Source of the DNA: Rathayibacter agropyri | Lineage (GTDB): Bacteria > Actinomycetota > Actinomycetes > Actinomycetales > Microbacteriaceae | Assembly: GCF_013249015.1 (NCBI RefSeq) | Contig: NZ_JABRPL010000001.1 | Location: forward strand, 482,318-546,317 | Length of the DNA stretch: 64,000 nucleotides | Reading direction: 5' to 3' | Part shown: positions 48,344 to 57,116 of the stretch, piece after piece | Numbering within the stretch: the first letter of the stretch is position 1 | Layout of the letters: each line of letters begins with the position of its first letter | Translations under genes and position numbers: made by a program | The notes under the pieces: model-generated | What the model saw: only the letters and a program-made list of their open reading frames with translations | Database searches by the model: none | What the model was told of the DNA's origin: nothing

Positions 48344-49624
48344 TCAGCCGGAGGTCATCGACCAGCCTCCGTCCTCGGTCCGCTTGACCAGTCCCTCTCC
48401 GAGCAACGCTCCCAGCACTGAGAGGGTGTCACCGAGGGTTTCGCCGGAGTCGCGCGCGATATCGACCGCGTCTCGCGCACCGTGGGCGCGCAGTACCTCG
48501 ACGACGCGGGTCTCTGTGCTCGTCAGCGCTCGCGCAGACTTGTCACCCTCGCCGACTCCGAGCAGTTCGAGGACCTCCGAAGGCGAGGTGACGCAGGTCG
48601 CCGCGTACTCACGCAGAAGGCGGTGGCAACCGGCCGAGGAGGCGCTGGTCACCGGTCCCGGCACTGCCCCGAGCGGGCGGCCCAGGGCGGCGGCATGGCC
48701 TGCGGTATTCAGCGAGCCGGAGCGGGCACCCGCCTCCACGACCACCGTGGCGGCCGTCGATGCGGCGATAAGCCTATTGCGCTGCAGGAAGCGCCATCGC
48801 GTCGGAGTCGTACCCGGAGGCACCTCCGTCGCGACCGCGCAGCCCGGAGTGGCAATAATCCGGTGGAGCAGATCGGAGTGGGCGGTCGGGTAGAGGCGGT
48901 CAGCGCCGCCAGCGAGGAAAGCGACAGTACGGCCGCCGGAGCCGAGAGCGGCGCGGTGAGCGACCGCGTCGATCCCGAAGGCACCGCCAGAGACCACCGT
49001 CACGCCACGGGCGGCAGCGCCCGCCGCGAGCTCGGCGGCGACGTGTTCGCCGTAGCCGGTGGCGGCACGGGCGCCGACGAGAGCGAGGCGGTGCTCAGGG
49101 TCGAAGGCGGCGGGATCGCCGCGCGACCAGAGCACGAGCGGGGCGTGTGACCCGAGGTCATCCAGGGAGTCCGGCCAGCCCGCGGAGTCGGGGAGGAGCA
49201 GGCGCACGTCGAGGCGCCGCGCGATCTCGAGGCGACGCAACAGCAGTGCGCGATCGACGCGGGGGCGCCAGCGCGCAAGCCCGGATGCGAGCGCGCCACT
49301 GGCCGAGGAGGTGACCGTCTCCGCCTCCGCAGCGGCCGACATCGGATTCGGTTGGTCCTCCTCGGATCCGCTCTCGCCGGACCACGACGCCGCGAGGATC
49401 TGCCCCGCGGACGACGACGACACGACGTGCGCGAACGCCTCCGCCGCGCCAAAGCGCTCGATCAGCAGGGCGGCCACGGAGTCTCCCGGCTCGGTCAGCG
49501 AGCTCCAGGCGCACCGGGCGGCGGCATCGCGGCTATCGCCGACCGGCGTCTCGGAATCCGCCGGCAGAAGCATCGCGACGGCGCGCAACTCAGCGCGGTC
49601 GAAGAGCCGGTCAGTAGGGATCAT
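48344..49624 (-). CDS. dprA: DNA-processing protein DprA
   Basis: A 426-residue DprA/Smf that binds single-stranded DNA and loads RecA in transformation and recombination. The Rossmann-like core shows 'LALVGARAATGYGEHVAAELA', 'VVSGGAFGIDAVAHRAALGSGGRTVAFLAGG', 'RNRLIAASTAATVVVEAGARSGSLNTAGHAAALGRPLGAVPG' and 'GCHRLLREYAATCVTSPSEVLE'. The C-terminal winged-helix part follows. An N-terminal extension of about 100 residues includes an acidic segment. ATG 49624 overlaps the comM stop. Confidence 0.95.
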   Translation of the reverse strand: MIPTDRLFDRAELRAVAMLLPADSETPVGDSRDAAARCAWSSLTEPGDSVAALLIERFGAAEAFAHVVSSSSAGQILAASWSGESGSEEDQPNPMSAAAEAETVTSSASGALASGLARWRPRVDRALLLRRLEIARRLDVRLLLPDSAGWPDSLDDLGSHAPLVLWSRGDPAAFDPEHRLALVGARAATGYGEHVAAELAAGAAARGVTVVSGGAFGIDAVAHRAALGSGGRTVAFLAGGADRLYPTAHSDLLHRIIATPGCAVATEVPPGTTPTRWRFLQRNRLIAASTAATVVVEAGARSGSLNTAGHAAALGRPLGAVPGPVTSASSAGCHRLLREYAATCVTSPSEVLELLGVGEGDKSARALTSTETRVVEVLRAHGARDAVDIARDSGETLGDTLSVLGALLGEGLVKRTEDGGWSMTSG

Positions 49625-51156
49625 GCGGCACCTCCGCGCAGCACGAGGGCTCGAGCGAGGTGCGCCGCGGTCGGACGCTCCACCCCGTCGAGATCAGCGA
49701 GGGTCCACCCGAGGCGCAGGACGCGGTCGTATCCGCGCATGGTCACGAGTCCGCGTTCGAGCGCGCGGTCGAGCGAGTGGGATTCGGCAATCGTCGGCCG
49801 CAGAGCGTCCGAGCGGAGCCAGGAGCCCGCGACCTCTGCGTTCAGCGTCCACGGCGTCGCCTGGAGCCGATGTGCCGCCCGCGCGCGAGCCTCGACCACT
49901 CTGGCGCGCGCCTGCGCACTGGTCAGCCCAGGCGAGTCTCGGCGCGCCGCGAGCTGGGCGGCGCCGACCCTCCGCACGGTGAGACGGATGTCGACTCGAT
50001 CGAGCAGGGGCCCGCTGAGCCGGGCGAGATAGCGGCGACGCAGCGCCGGTGCGCAGGTACAGGTCTCGCCCGGGATCCCAAACCGGCCACAGGGGCAGGG
50101 GTTGGCCGCGAGGACGAGCTGGACCCGTGCCGGGAACTCGGCCACGGCGTTCGCCCGGTGAATGCGGATCACTCCGGATTCGAGCGGCTGGCGCAGTGCA
50201 TCGAGCGCGACGGCCGAGAACTCGGGCGCTTCGTCGAGAAAGAGCACCCCTCGGGTCGCGCGCGCCACGGCGCCGGGCCTGATGCGTCCGCTGCCTCCGC
50301 CCACGATCGCCGCCGGGGAAGCGGAATGGTGCGGGTTCTCGAAGGGCGGTCTCCGCACCAGCGACCCACCGGTCGACGCGCCGACGAGGGAGCGCATGCA
50401 GGTCGCTTCCAGCGCGGCGTCATCATCGAGATTGGGAAGGATGCCGGGAAGACGGGAGGCGAGCATCGTCTTGCCCGCGCCGGGAGGCCCGAGGAGAAAC
50501 ACGTGGTGTCCGCCGGCGGCGGCGACGATCATCGCCTCCGCCGCCTCCTCGTTGCCGACCACGTCGGACAGATCCAGGCATGCCCGCGACTCGACGGCTG
50601 CGACAGGCGCAGGCGCGCTCTCCGGCAGCACCGCCACCTCCCACTCCAAGCCATGCCAGACGGCGGCAGCGGCGAGCGAGGACACGGCAATCACCTCCAC
50701 TCCGTCGACCAACTCGGCCTCTGCACGGTCCTCAGCCGGAACCATCACCCTGCGGCGACCCTCGCGGGCCGCCGCGAGAACTGCGGGCAGCACCCCGGGC
50801 ACCGAGCGCAGACGGCCGTCGAGGCCGAGTTCGCCGACGTGCACGACGGATGCCACCGACTCGGCGTCCACCTCGTGCAGGGCGGCCAGGGCCGCGAGCC
50901 CGATCGCGAGGTCGAACGCAGAGCCGTGCTTGGGCATAGCGGCGGGCGAGAGATTGACGGTGATCTTGTACTCCGCGATCGCACTACCGGAATTGATCGC
51001 GGCGGAACGAACCCGCTCCTTCGCCTGCGAGAGCGCGGCGTCGGGTAGGCCGATGATCACCATGCCGGGCGTGCCGTCAGCGGAGTGCGCCTCGACTCCG
51101 ACCACGGCGCCCGCGAAGCCGACCAGGCCGACGGCGGATGTCCTGCCGAGCCCCAT
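49621..51156 (-). CDS. comM: Mg-chelatase-like AAA+ ATPase, YifB/ComM
   Basis: A 511-residue protein. The N-terminal ChlI-like domain ('GMVIIGLPDAALSQAKERVRSAA', 'ITVNLSPAAMPKHGSAFDLAI') precedes an AAA+ core with Walker A GPPGAGKTML and Walker B 'GVLFLDEAPEFSAVALDALRQPLE'. The C-terminal part holds 'LAANPCPCGRFG' and 'LLDRVDIRLTVRR'. The family is the ComM helicase, which drives branch migration during transformation. ATG 51156 overlaps the yraN stop (TGATG); a GTG one codon earlier is possible. Confidence 0.95.
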   Translation of the reverse strand: MGLGRTSAVGLVGFAGAVVGVEAHSADGTPGMVIIGLPDAALSQAKERVRSAAINSGSAIAEYKITVNLSPAAMPKHGSAFDLAIGLAALAALHEVDAESVASVVHVGELGLDGRLRSVPGVLPAVLAAAREGRRRVMVPAEDRAEAELVDGVEVIAVSSLAAAAVWHGLEWEVAVLPESAPAPVAAVESRACLDLSDVVGNEEAAEAMIVAAAGGHHVFLLGPPGAGKTMLASRLPGILPNLDDDAALEATCMRSLVGASTGGSLVRRPPFENPHHSASPAAIVGGGSGRIRPGAVARATRGVLFLDEAPEFSAVALDALRQPLESGVIRIHRANAVAEFPARVQLVLAANPCPCGRFGIPGETCTCAPALRRRYLARLSGPLLDRVDIRLTVRRVGAAQLAARRDSPGLTSAQARARVVEARARAAHRLQATPWTLNAEVAGSWLRSDALRPTIAESHSLDRALERGLVTMRGYDRVLRLGWTLADLDGVERPTAAHLARALVLRGGAA

Positions 51157-51509
51157 CACGCCACCGCCCGGAGGTGGCGCACCTGAGTCGGGACTCCCCC
51201 AGGTGCGATGATGCCGACCGCGTCGATCCGCAGGTGTCGCGAGCGCTCACCATGCTCGTTCGCCCAAGCATAAGCGAGCCTGCGCAGGCGCTGCGCCTTG
51301 GCCCGCGTAATCGCCTCGACTGGCAGCCCAAAGCGCGTCGACGAGCGCGTCTTGACCTCGATCACGACCAGCGCGGCGCCCTCCCGAGCGATGATGTCGA
51401 GCTCGCCCTCGCGCACCCGCCAATTGCGATCGAGAATCTCGAATCCGTGTGCTTCCAGGTGCGCCGCCGCGATCTCCTCGCCGCGCCGCCCCAGTTCGTC
51501 CTTGTCCAT
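51156..51509 (-). CDS. yraN: YraN/UPF0102 endonuclease-like protein
   Basis: A 117-residue protein of the UPF0102 family with a restriction-endonuclease-like fold: 'GRRGEEIAAAHLEAHGFEILDRNWRVREGELDIIAREGAALVVIEVKTRSS' (Asp, then E-V-K) and the ending 'RIDAVGII'. The family may act as a Holliday-junction or repair nuclease; its role is unproven. ATG 51509 has AGGAGGT upstream. It is the first gene of a yraN-comM-dprA unit in this direction. Confidence 0.93.
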   Translation of the reverse strand: MDKDELGRRGEEIAAAHLEAHGFEILDRNWRVREGELDIIAREGAALVVIEVKTRSSTRFGLPVEAITRAKAQRLRRLAYAWANEHGERSRHLRIDAVGIIAPGGVPTQVRHLRAVA

Positions 51510-51723
51510 GCGACCTCCTGCGGGAAGCGTCGCCGATTCTGCCCTGCGGATGCGACGGCAGGTGCGAATCTGGGGAGGGGGCGGCCGATTAGAGGCTGTG
51601 GAGGGATGACCCATCACTGTCGCGACACATCACGACAGAGGGCGCAGAACCACGGGCCGATCCCACTAAGTCGCCCGGCAGCGACCGACGCCTGGCGTAA
51701 CCCGTCCTCACGAAACGAACACT

Positions 51724-52116
51724 TCACCCGGTCGCTCTGTGGAGTGCGACCGAGATAAGCCACGACGCAATCAGGAAAGCAAGAAAAGCGAATATCGCTC
51801 CCATCACCGGGACCCATCGCGTGAGTCGCGGGCAGCGAGAACAGCTGAAGAGGGCGACGATCGATAATGCGGCGGACAGGACTGTCACCGTCGGAGTGAT
51901 CCAGGTCGTGACGCCCAGGAGCTCGAAGTCGCACACGCCTGGCGCTCCGCTGCAGGCTGCAATCCCCATCTGCTCTATCAAGATACCGACGGAGAGAATC
52001 ACCCCAGTGGCGAGCAAGATGAGAATGGGAACAATTGTCGATGCCTTGTCTCCCTCTGGGGATGGCCGACGATCGCGAGTCGGGTATTCATCTTCAGCGT
52101 ACGGGTCACGGGACAC
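51724..52116 (-). CDS. Small membrane protein of unknown function
   Basis: A 130-residue protein with an acidic, charged N-terminus (first ~25 residues) and three hydrophobic segments ('IVPILILLATGVILSVGILI', 'ITPTVTVLSAALSIVALF', 'WVPVMGAIFAFLAFLIASWLISVAL'). Two Cys pairs lie between (CSGAPGVC, CSRC). Similar layouts are common among actinobacterial hypothetical proteins. The codon bias is weaker than in the neighbours. GTG 52116 has GGGAGA upstream. It lies in a lower-GC patch that separates yraN from DUF2469. Confidence 0.65.
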   Translation of the reverse strand: MSRDPYAEDEYPTRDRRPSPEGDKASTIVPILILLATGVILSVGILIEQMGIAACSGAPGVCDFELLGVTTWITPTVTVLSAALSIVALFSCSRCPRLTRWVPVMGAIFAFLAFLIASWLISVALHRATG

Positions 52117-52185
52117 AGCATCTCCCAGGGGAAGCGAACTGAGGACGGCGGCCCACTTCGCGAGCCGCAGGCAATAAAGACAGAC

Positions 52186-52276
52186 TGAGGCTTATGCAAA
52201 ACTCGCCCGAGCGTCACAAAACCCCAAGTCAGGAGCACCTTCATTGAGCGCGTGAAGCAATTTTGCATAACCCTCA
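52186..52276. repeat. Short element bounded by ~20-bp inverted repeats (MITE-like)
   Basis: Left end TGAGGCTTATGCAAAACTCG and right end (reverse) TGAGGGTTATGCAAAATTGC match at most positions, including an identical TTATGCAAAA core, and enclose about 50 bases with no gene. The length and terminal repeats resemble a miniature inverted-repeat element or deletion derivative of an IS. No clear target-site duplication was seen. Confidence 0.6.
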
Positions 52277-52302
52277 TGGCATCGAATTCGTGTCCCTCCT
52301 AT

Positions 52303-52605
52303 CTAGCAGCTCTTCTGATTGCCGTCAATATCACAGTCATATTGACCATTCTCGGCATCCTCATCGCGAACGTAGTAACCGGATAGTTGCGTCGCGAGGA
52401 CGTGCGCCGAGGCGCCGATAAGAGCGACGACGAACGGCTGGTTCCGATTCGCAGAGACCCTCGACCGCTCTTTCGCCACCGGGCTGATCACCGAGTCCAC
52501 CTGCTGAGCCGTCTCGGTGCGCGCGCTCCCATAGGCATTCGCAGTATCGAACGTTTAGTATCCCCGATTCAATGCCGCCCTCATCATACGAAGCGCATCT
52601 CCCTC
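52303..52605 (-). pseudogene. Aldo/keto reductase remnant running into a short open frame
   Basis: The minus strand reads R-M-M-R-A-A-L-N-R-G-Y-stop-T-F-D-T-A-N-A-Y-G-S-A-R-T-E. This matches the early AKR motif (FDTAxxYG with the catalytic Asp/Tyr region) broken by an in-frame TAA at 52555-52557. The frame then continues for 80 codons to 52303, but the rest ('SVISPVAKERSRVSANRNQPFVVALIG...') has lost AKR similarity. No start codon or ribosome site supports an intact protein, so a decayed gene is likely. A 65-residue reading from GTG 52500 is the only alternative. Confidence 0.5.
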
Positions 52606-52676
52606 TGTGCGATGAAGCCATGTACAATACGTCAGTTCCGACACACGGAGCCTTGATCGCCCCACGTCCCTCGACT

Positions 52677-53213
52677 TCATGCCTGTTCCTCATTCAGTCT
52701 CTGAAACAACACGTGATCGCGCCATGCATCATTTATTCGCAGATACCCGGGCGCGCTCCCGAACAAGGAGAATCGCGCAGATCGGGGGACCTTCTGCGAG
52801 GCAACGTTGTCCGGCAGCGTTTCAGCCTGCACCCGATGAAGGCCCAACTCATCAAAGGCGTAGCTAAGGGCAAGACCTACGGCCCGAGTTGCGTGACCAT
52901 GTCCCAGATGGCCCACGCCTACCCAGTAACTGATTGCACAGGAGCGGAACGCGCCAAGCGTCACGCCGTTGAGCATGATCTGGCCCACAATTCGCTCCTC
53001 CGCATCAACGATGACGAACGGCATGGAACGCCCCGCTTCAGCCGCGTCCAGCGGCCCACGTATCGTCACTAGCTGACCTGGCTCTGTGAAATACCGAGCA
53101 TCACGGGCAGGCTGCCATGGTCGTAGATGATCAGCACTTGCCGCAAGGATCTTCGCTAGCTCAGCAGCGTCCTCGAGACGGACTTGCCGTAGTCGAGTCG
53201 CCGTGTCACACAT
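52677..53213 (-). CDS. GNAT N-acetyltransferase, RimJ/RimL type
   Basis: A 178-residue acetyltransferase: 'RLRQVRLEDAAELAKILAASADHLRPWQP', then 'VGQIMLNGVTLGAFRSCAISYWVGVGHLGHGHATRAVGLALSYAFDELGLHRVQAETLPDNVASQKV' (CoA loop in GHLGHGHAT), and the ending 'GYLRINDAWRDHVLFQRL'. Members acetylate protein N-termini, including ribosomal proteins, or antibiotics. The segment after 'NVASQKV' reads PRSARF where relatives usually have a basic pair, Asn-Gly-Phe, so it may be drifting. It lies in the lower-GC patch. Confidence 0.85.
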   Translation of the reverse strand: MCDTATRLRQVRLEDAAELAKILAASADHLRPWQPARDARYFTEPGQLVTIRGPLDAAEAGRSMPFVIVDAEERIVGQIMLNGVTLGAFRSCAISYWVGVGHLGHGHATRAVGLALSYAFDELGLHRVQAETLPDNVASQKVPRSARFSLFGSAPGYLRINDAWRDHVLFQRLNEEQA

Positions 53214-53268
53214 CTGACAGCCTCCGATTGACAGCGAGACCTACACATGCACCGCTCGTGCCCGCACG

Positions 53269-53592
53269 CTACTCGTCAAGCGCGAGCTCCTTGGGCAGCT
53301 CGAACTCCTTGCGAGACAGCTCCTCCACATTAACGTCCTTAAACGTCAACACGCGCACCGACTTCACGAAGCGGTCGGAACGGTAGACGTCCCAGACCCA
53401 CACGTCGCGCATGGTCAGCTCGAAGTAGAAGTCGTGCTCGGTGTCGCGGCGGACCAACTCGACCTCGTTTGCGAGGTAGAAGCGCCGCTCGGTCTCGACA
53501 ACGTACGAGAACTGCGAGACGACGTCGCGGTACTCTCGGTACAGTGCCAGTTCGACCTCGCGGTCGTAGTCCTCGAATTCGTCCTCATCCAT
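53269..53592 (-). CDS. DUF2469 family protein
   Basis: A 107-residue acidic protein conserved in actinobacteria ('EDYDREVELALYREYRDVVSQFSYVVETERRFYLANEVEL', 'FYFELTMRDVWVWDVYRSDRFVKSVRVLTFKDVNVEEL'). Function is unknown. It is normally found beside rnhB and yraN; here yraN is separated from it by a 1.7-kb insertion. It overlaps rnhB by eight bases. Confidence 0.92.
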   Translation of the reverse strand: MDEDEFEDYDREVELALYREYRDVVSQFSYVVETERRFYLANEVELVRRDTEHDFYFELTMRDVWVWDVYRSDRFVKSVRVLTFKDVNVEELSRKEFELPKELALDE

Positions 53593-54307
53593 CGTTGGAC
53601 AATCCTACGCCGGTGCCGAGACCCCGATTGCCGCTCGCCACCGGGCGGGCCGCCTCCCGCGACTTCGACAGCCACGTCACCCGGTGCAGCGGAGACGGGC
53701 CGACCCGCTCGATCCCCGCCCAGTGCGCGGCGCTGCCATAGCCCTTGTTGCTCTTCCACGCGTAGTCGGCGAAGTCGTCGTGGTGGCGCACCATCCGAGT
53801 GTCGCGGCTGACCTTCGCGAGCACGGACGCGGCGGACACGGCCGCGCAGTCACGGTCGGCCTTCACGCGGGTGACGATGGTGAGTTCCCCTGCCCAGGGT
53901 CCAAGCGCCGGCGACAGCCAATCGTGAGCACCGTCGAGGAGGACGACCGCGGTGCTGAGGTCGACGCCCTGGTCGGTCAGCTGCTCTATGCCCCGGGAGG
54001 CGGCGCGGCCGAGTCCGGCGATGATCCCCGTCTCGTCGATCTCGTCGGCGGAGGAGTCGCCGATCGCCCAGCCGGAAACCCATTTCACCACGCTGGGAAA
54101 CAGGGCTTCGCGCCGCGCTGGCGCCAGCATCTTCGAGTCGCGCAGCCCCGTCGGGAACTTCCCGCAGCGGGACCGAATGGACACGACTCCCACCGACACA
54201 GGCCCAGCGATTGCACCACGGCCGACCTCGTCGCAGCCGATGACCGTCTCATAGCCCTGACGGAACAAGCGCCGCTCCTGGGTGAGGGTCGGATCCGCGA
54301 CGACCAC
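53585..54307 (-). CDS. rnhB: Ribonuclease HII
   Basis: A 240-residue RNase HII that removes ribonucleotides from DNA. The N-terminal signature 'VIGCDEVGRGAIAGPVSVGVV' has the catalytic Asp-Glu pair, and 'AVVLLDGAHDWL' and 'VKADRDCAAVSAASVLAKVSRD' supply the other carboxylates. GTG 54307 abuts the lepB stop. Confidence 0.95.
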   Translation of the reverse strand: MVVADPTLTQERRLFRQGYETVIGCDEVGRGAIAGPVSVGVVSIRSRCGKFPTGLRDSKMLAPARREALFPSVVKWVSGWAIGDSSADEIDETGIIAGLGRAASRGIEQLTDQGVDLSTAVVLLDGAHDWLSPALGPWAGELTIVTRVKADRDCAAVSAASVLAKVSRDTRMVRHHDDFADYAWKSNKGYGSAAHWAGIERVGPSPLHRVTWLSKSREAARPVASGNRGLGTGVGLSNDG

Positions 54308-55117
54308 CTAGCCTTGCCCGCTCTGCGTGTCGTCCGGGCGCTCCTCGGCGGATGCAGTCTCGACTCCGCGGAACACCGACGGGTAGTCGTCGAGCCACGC
54401 CCACTGCTGCAGGGGCCAGGTGACCAGCACGGCGCGGCCGACGACGTTACTGATCGGCACGAAACCGCCGCCGGGCTTATCGGTGTTGTAGCGGGAGTCG
54501 GCCGAGTTGTAGCGGTTATCCCCCATCACCCAGAGCGAGCCCTGCGGGACGACGACGTCAAATGGCGTGGCCGAGACGGCCTGCACGCCATCGGGCAACT
54601 TCACATAGGGCTCGTCGATCGGATTGCCATTGATCTCGGCCTGGCCGAGCGGAGTGCAGCAGGTGACATGGTCGCCCGGCAGGCCGATCACGCGCTTGAT
54701 CAGGTGATCGTTGCTGTCCGGAGCGGTGAGGCCGACGAGCGAAAGGGCCGAGTCGATCGCGGCCTGGATCGGGGGAACGGAGGGTTCGATGCTCGGAGAG
54801 AGCCACCCGCCCGGGTCTCGGAAAACGACGACGTCCCCGCGCGAGATCGGCACGACTCCGGGCACCAACTCATTGACGAGGATGCGGTCGTTCTCGACAA
54901 GAGTCTGCTCCATCGAGGAGGAGGGGATATAGAACGAGCGGATGAGGAAGGTTTTCACCAGGAAGGAGACCAGAACGGCGACGACCACGATGACGAGCAC
55001 ATCCCGCAGGAACAGCAGGACGCCCCGGCGGCGACGCGGCCGACCGGAGTGCTCCGCAGAGTGTCGGGCGTGCTCCTCGTCGCCGGGAAGGCGGACGGGG
55101 GCCGTACTATCTGTCAT
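54308..55117 (-). CDS. lepB: Signal peptidase I
   Basis: A 269-residue membrane peptidase that cuts Sec/Tat signal peptides. After a basic N-terminus comes one membrane segment ('VLVIVVVAVLVSFLVKTFLI'), then the catalytic Ser in 'IPSSSMEQTLVENDRILVNEL', the Lys in 'DHLIKRVIGLPGDHV' and the box 'GSLWVMGDNRYNSADSR'. The length is normal for actinobacteria. It lies 123 bases downstream of rplS. Confidence 0.96.
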   Translation of the reverse strand: MTDSTAPVRLPGDEEHARHSAEHSGRPRRRRGVLLFLRDVLVIVVVAVLVSFLVKTFLIRSFYIPSSSMEQTLVENDRILVNELVPGVVPISRGDVVVFRDPGGWLSPSIEPSVPPIQAAIDSALSLVGLTAPDSNDHLIKRVIGLPGDHVTCCTPLGQAEINGNPIDEPYVKLPDGVQAVSATPFDVVVPQGSLWVMGDNRYNSADSRYNTDKPGGGFVPISNVVGRAVLVTWPLQQWAWLDDYPSVFRGVETASAEERPDDTQSGQG

Positions 55118-55184
55118 TGCTCGCGGTCGCCCCTACTGTGCATCGCCGGGTGGACTTCCCGGACGGGACCCCGGCGGAAACGAG

Positions 55185-55219
55185 GGAACCCCGGTCCATC
55201 ATAGGTGGACCGGGGTTCC
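55185..55219 (-). terminator. Strong hairpin terminator after rplS
   Basis: A perfect 14-bp stem GGAACCCCGGTCCA / TGGACCGGGGTTCC with a 7-base loop, 21 bases past the rplS stop, separating it from lepB. Confidence 0.85.
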
Positions 55220-55240
55220 GAGAAGTCGTGAGGACGCCGC

Positions 55241-55588
55241 TCAGGCGTCGCGCTTTTCCTTGATTTTTGCCTTCTTGCCACGCAGGTTGCGGAGGTAGTA
55301 AAGCTTCGCGCGACGCACGTCACCGCGGGTGACGAGTTCGATGTGGTCGATGACCGGCGAGTGCACGGGGAACGTGCGCTCGACGCCGACCTGGAAGCTC
55401 ACCTTGCGGACCGTGAAGGTTTCGCGAACGCCCTCGCCGGAGCGGCCAATAACGACGCCCTGGAAGACCTGGATGCGCGAGCGGTTGCCCTCAACGATGT
55501 TGACGTGGACCTTGACGGTGTCGCCAGCGCGGAACTCCGGGACATCGCTGCGGAGTGACGCCGCATCGACGGAATCGAGGATGTGCAT
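55241..55588 (-). CDS. rplS: 50S ribosomal protein L19
   Basis: A 115-residue L19: '[87 protein letters not shown]' with the standard basic ending. ATG 55588 is used, without the longer in-frame extension. A leader of about 110 bases separates it from its promoter, long enough for a structured regulatory leader, though no fold was worked out. Confidence 0.97.
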   Translation of the reverse strand: MHILDSVDAASLRSDVPEFRAGDTVKVHVNIVEGNRSRIQVFQGVVIGRSGEGVRETFTVRKVSFQVGVERTFPVHSPVIDHIELVTRGDVRRAKLYYLRNLRGKKAKIKEKRDA

Positions 55589-55705
55589 GCTGTATCGCTC
55601 TCCGTGCCCGCCACAGGTCGAACACCGTGTCAATGATGGAAGTCGGTTGCGCACCCACGTCGTCGCGGCTCCCCTGTGGCAGAGCCTGCGCGGGCACAAG
55701 TGCTC

Positions 55706-55734
55706 ATTCTGCCACGCGCGCCGACTCACGTCAA
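55706..55734 (-). promoter_or_regulatory. rplS promoter (-35 TTGACG, 17 bp, extended -10 TGGCAGAAT)
   Basis: On the minus strand TTGACG, a 17-base spacer and CAGAAT preceded by TGG form a good sigma-70/SigA promoter. The 11-base TGGCAGAATGA core is identical upstream of rpsP. Confidence 0.75.
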
Positions 55735-55796
55735 AACGACCAACTCGACGCTTCGCCCCTAATGATTTTCGCCCCTATCTGAAGGGAAGGTCATCG

Positions 55797-56276
55797 TCAG
55801 AGGACGATCGTCTGGCCGTCCTGTGGGCGCTCGGGGTCGAAGCCGTCGACCCGGCGGGGAGCGGCTTCCGTGTGCTCAGCGGATGCAGTGGCGAAGGCGA
55901 GCAGAGTGGCGCGGGCATCGCTCAGGAAGCGCCAGGTGGAGTACCACAGGGCGCCGACTCCGAGCACGACAGAGAGCAAACCCAGCGCTGCCCAGCCAGG
56001 AGGGACGAAGCCGAAGGCGACCAGGGAGACATGCCAGGCACCGACAACCGCGACGTCACTCCACTCGGGGGTGCGGGTTGGCCGCACGGTCACCCGGAAA
56101 GCGACGATGCTCGCCACGACGGCCAGGGCGACCGACAGAATGGGGAGGGCGATCACGAGACCGAGAACGGTCCAGCCGCTCGATCCTCCGAAGAGCCCGT
56201 ATCCGAGGAGTATCCAGAGCGGCAGCACGATCGCCGCCGGAAACTGCCAAGAACCGAAGGCCCGTCGCGTGCGCAT
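55797..56276 (-). CDS. Small multi-span membrane protein of unknown function
   Basis: A 159-residue protein with about four hydrophobic segments ('PAAIVLPLWILLGYGLFGG', 'WTVLGLVIALPILSVALAVVASIVAFRV', 'AVVGAWHVSLVAFGFV', 'ALGLLSVVLGVGALWYSTW') and an acidic C-terminal tail. No motif is recognised. ATG 56276 is chosen after the basic MRTRRAF start. It is divergent from map by 58 bases. Confidence 0.7.
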   Translation of the reverse strand: MRTRRAFGSWQFPAAIVLPLWILLGYGLFGGSSGWTVLGLVIALPILSVALAVVASIVAFRVTVRPTRTPEWSDVAVVGAWHVSLVAFGFVPPGWAALGLLSVVLGVGALWYSTWRFLSDARATLLAFATASAEHTEAAPRRVDGFDPERPQDGQTIVL

Positions 56277-56334
56277 GCACCGACCGTACCCACCACCGCT
56301 GAGCAACGGCTCAGCGGACCCCGAGAGGATCAGG

Positions 56335-57102
56335 ATGATCGAGCTACGAACGCCCGCCGAGATTGAGGAGATGCGTCCCGCCGGCCGCTTCGTCGGCGAG
56401 GTCCTGAAGGCCACCGCCGCTGCGGCAGCCGTCGGCGTCAATCTGCTGGAACTCGACCGGCTCGCGCACGACATGATCCGCCGGGCCGGAGCCGAATCCT
56501 GTTACATCGACTACCATCCCTCGTTTGGCGCCAGCCCGTTCGGCAAGGTCATCTGCACCTCCGTGAACGATGCCGTGCTGCACGGTCTCCCCTTCGACTA
56601 CCGACTGCGCGACGGCGACCTGCTGACCCTCGACTTTGCCGCTTCCGTGAATGGCTGGGTCGCCGACTCCGCCATCAGTGTGGTCGTCGGGACGCCGCGG
56701 GACGAGGACGTGGCTCTGATCGACACCACCACGCGCGCGCTGGAGGCGGGCATCGCGGCGGCGCAGCCCGGCAAGCGGATCGGCGACATCTCGGCCGCGA
56801 TCGCCGCGGTCGCGCGCGCCGACGGCCTCAGCATCAACACCGACTTCGGCGGCCACGGCGTCGGCCGGACGATGCACGGCGACCCGCACATCGCGAATGA
56901 CGGTCGGGCGGGCCGCGGCTACCCCCTCCGCCCGGGCCTCGTGGTCGCGATCGAGCCGTGGTTCCTGCAGAGCACCGATGAGATCTTCACCGACAAGGAC
57001 GGGTGGACACTGCGCAGCCGCGACGGCTCGCGCGGAGCGCACATGGAGCACACCATCGCGATCACCGACACCGGGAACATCGTCCTCTCGGCCCGCGACT
57101 GA
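56335..57102 (+). CDS. map: Type I methionine aminopeptidase
   Basis: A 255-residue pita-bread peptidase that removes initiator Met. Metal ligands and pocket motifs are visible: 'TSVNDAVLHGLP' (His), 'LLTLDFAASVNGWVADSA' (two Asp), 'FGGHGVGRTMHGDPHIAND' (His), 'LVVAIEPWFLQ' (Glu) and 'GAHMEHTIAITDTG' (Glu). The ATG has GAGAGG upstream. It is convergent with trmD. Confidence 0.95.
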   Translation: MIELRTPAEIEEMRPAGRFVGEVLKATAAAAAVGVNLLELDRLAHDMIRRAGAESCYIDYHPSFGASPFGKVICTSVNDAVLHGLPFDYRLRDGDLLTLDFAASVNGWVADSAISVVVGTPRDEDVALIDTTTRALEAGIAAAQPGKRIGDISAAIAAVARADGLSINTDFGGHGVGRTMHGDPHIANDGRAGRGYPLRPGLVVAIEPWFLQSTDEIFTDKDGWTLRSRDGSRGAHMEHTIAITDTGNIVLSARD

Positions 57103-57116
57103 GGCCACGGGGTGGG

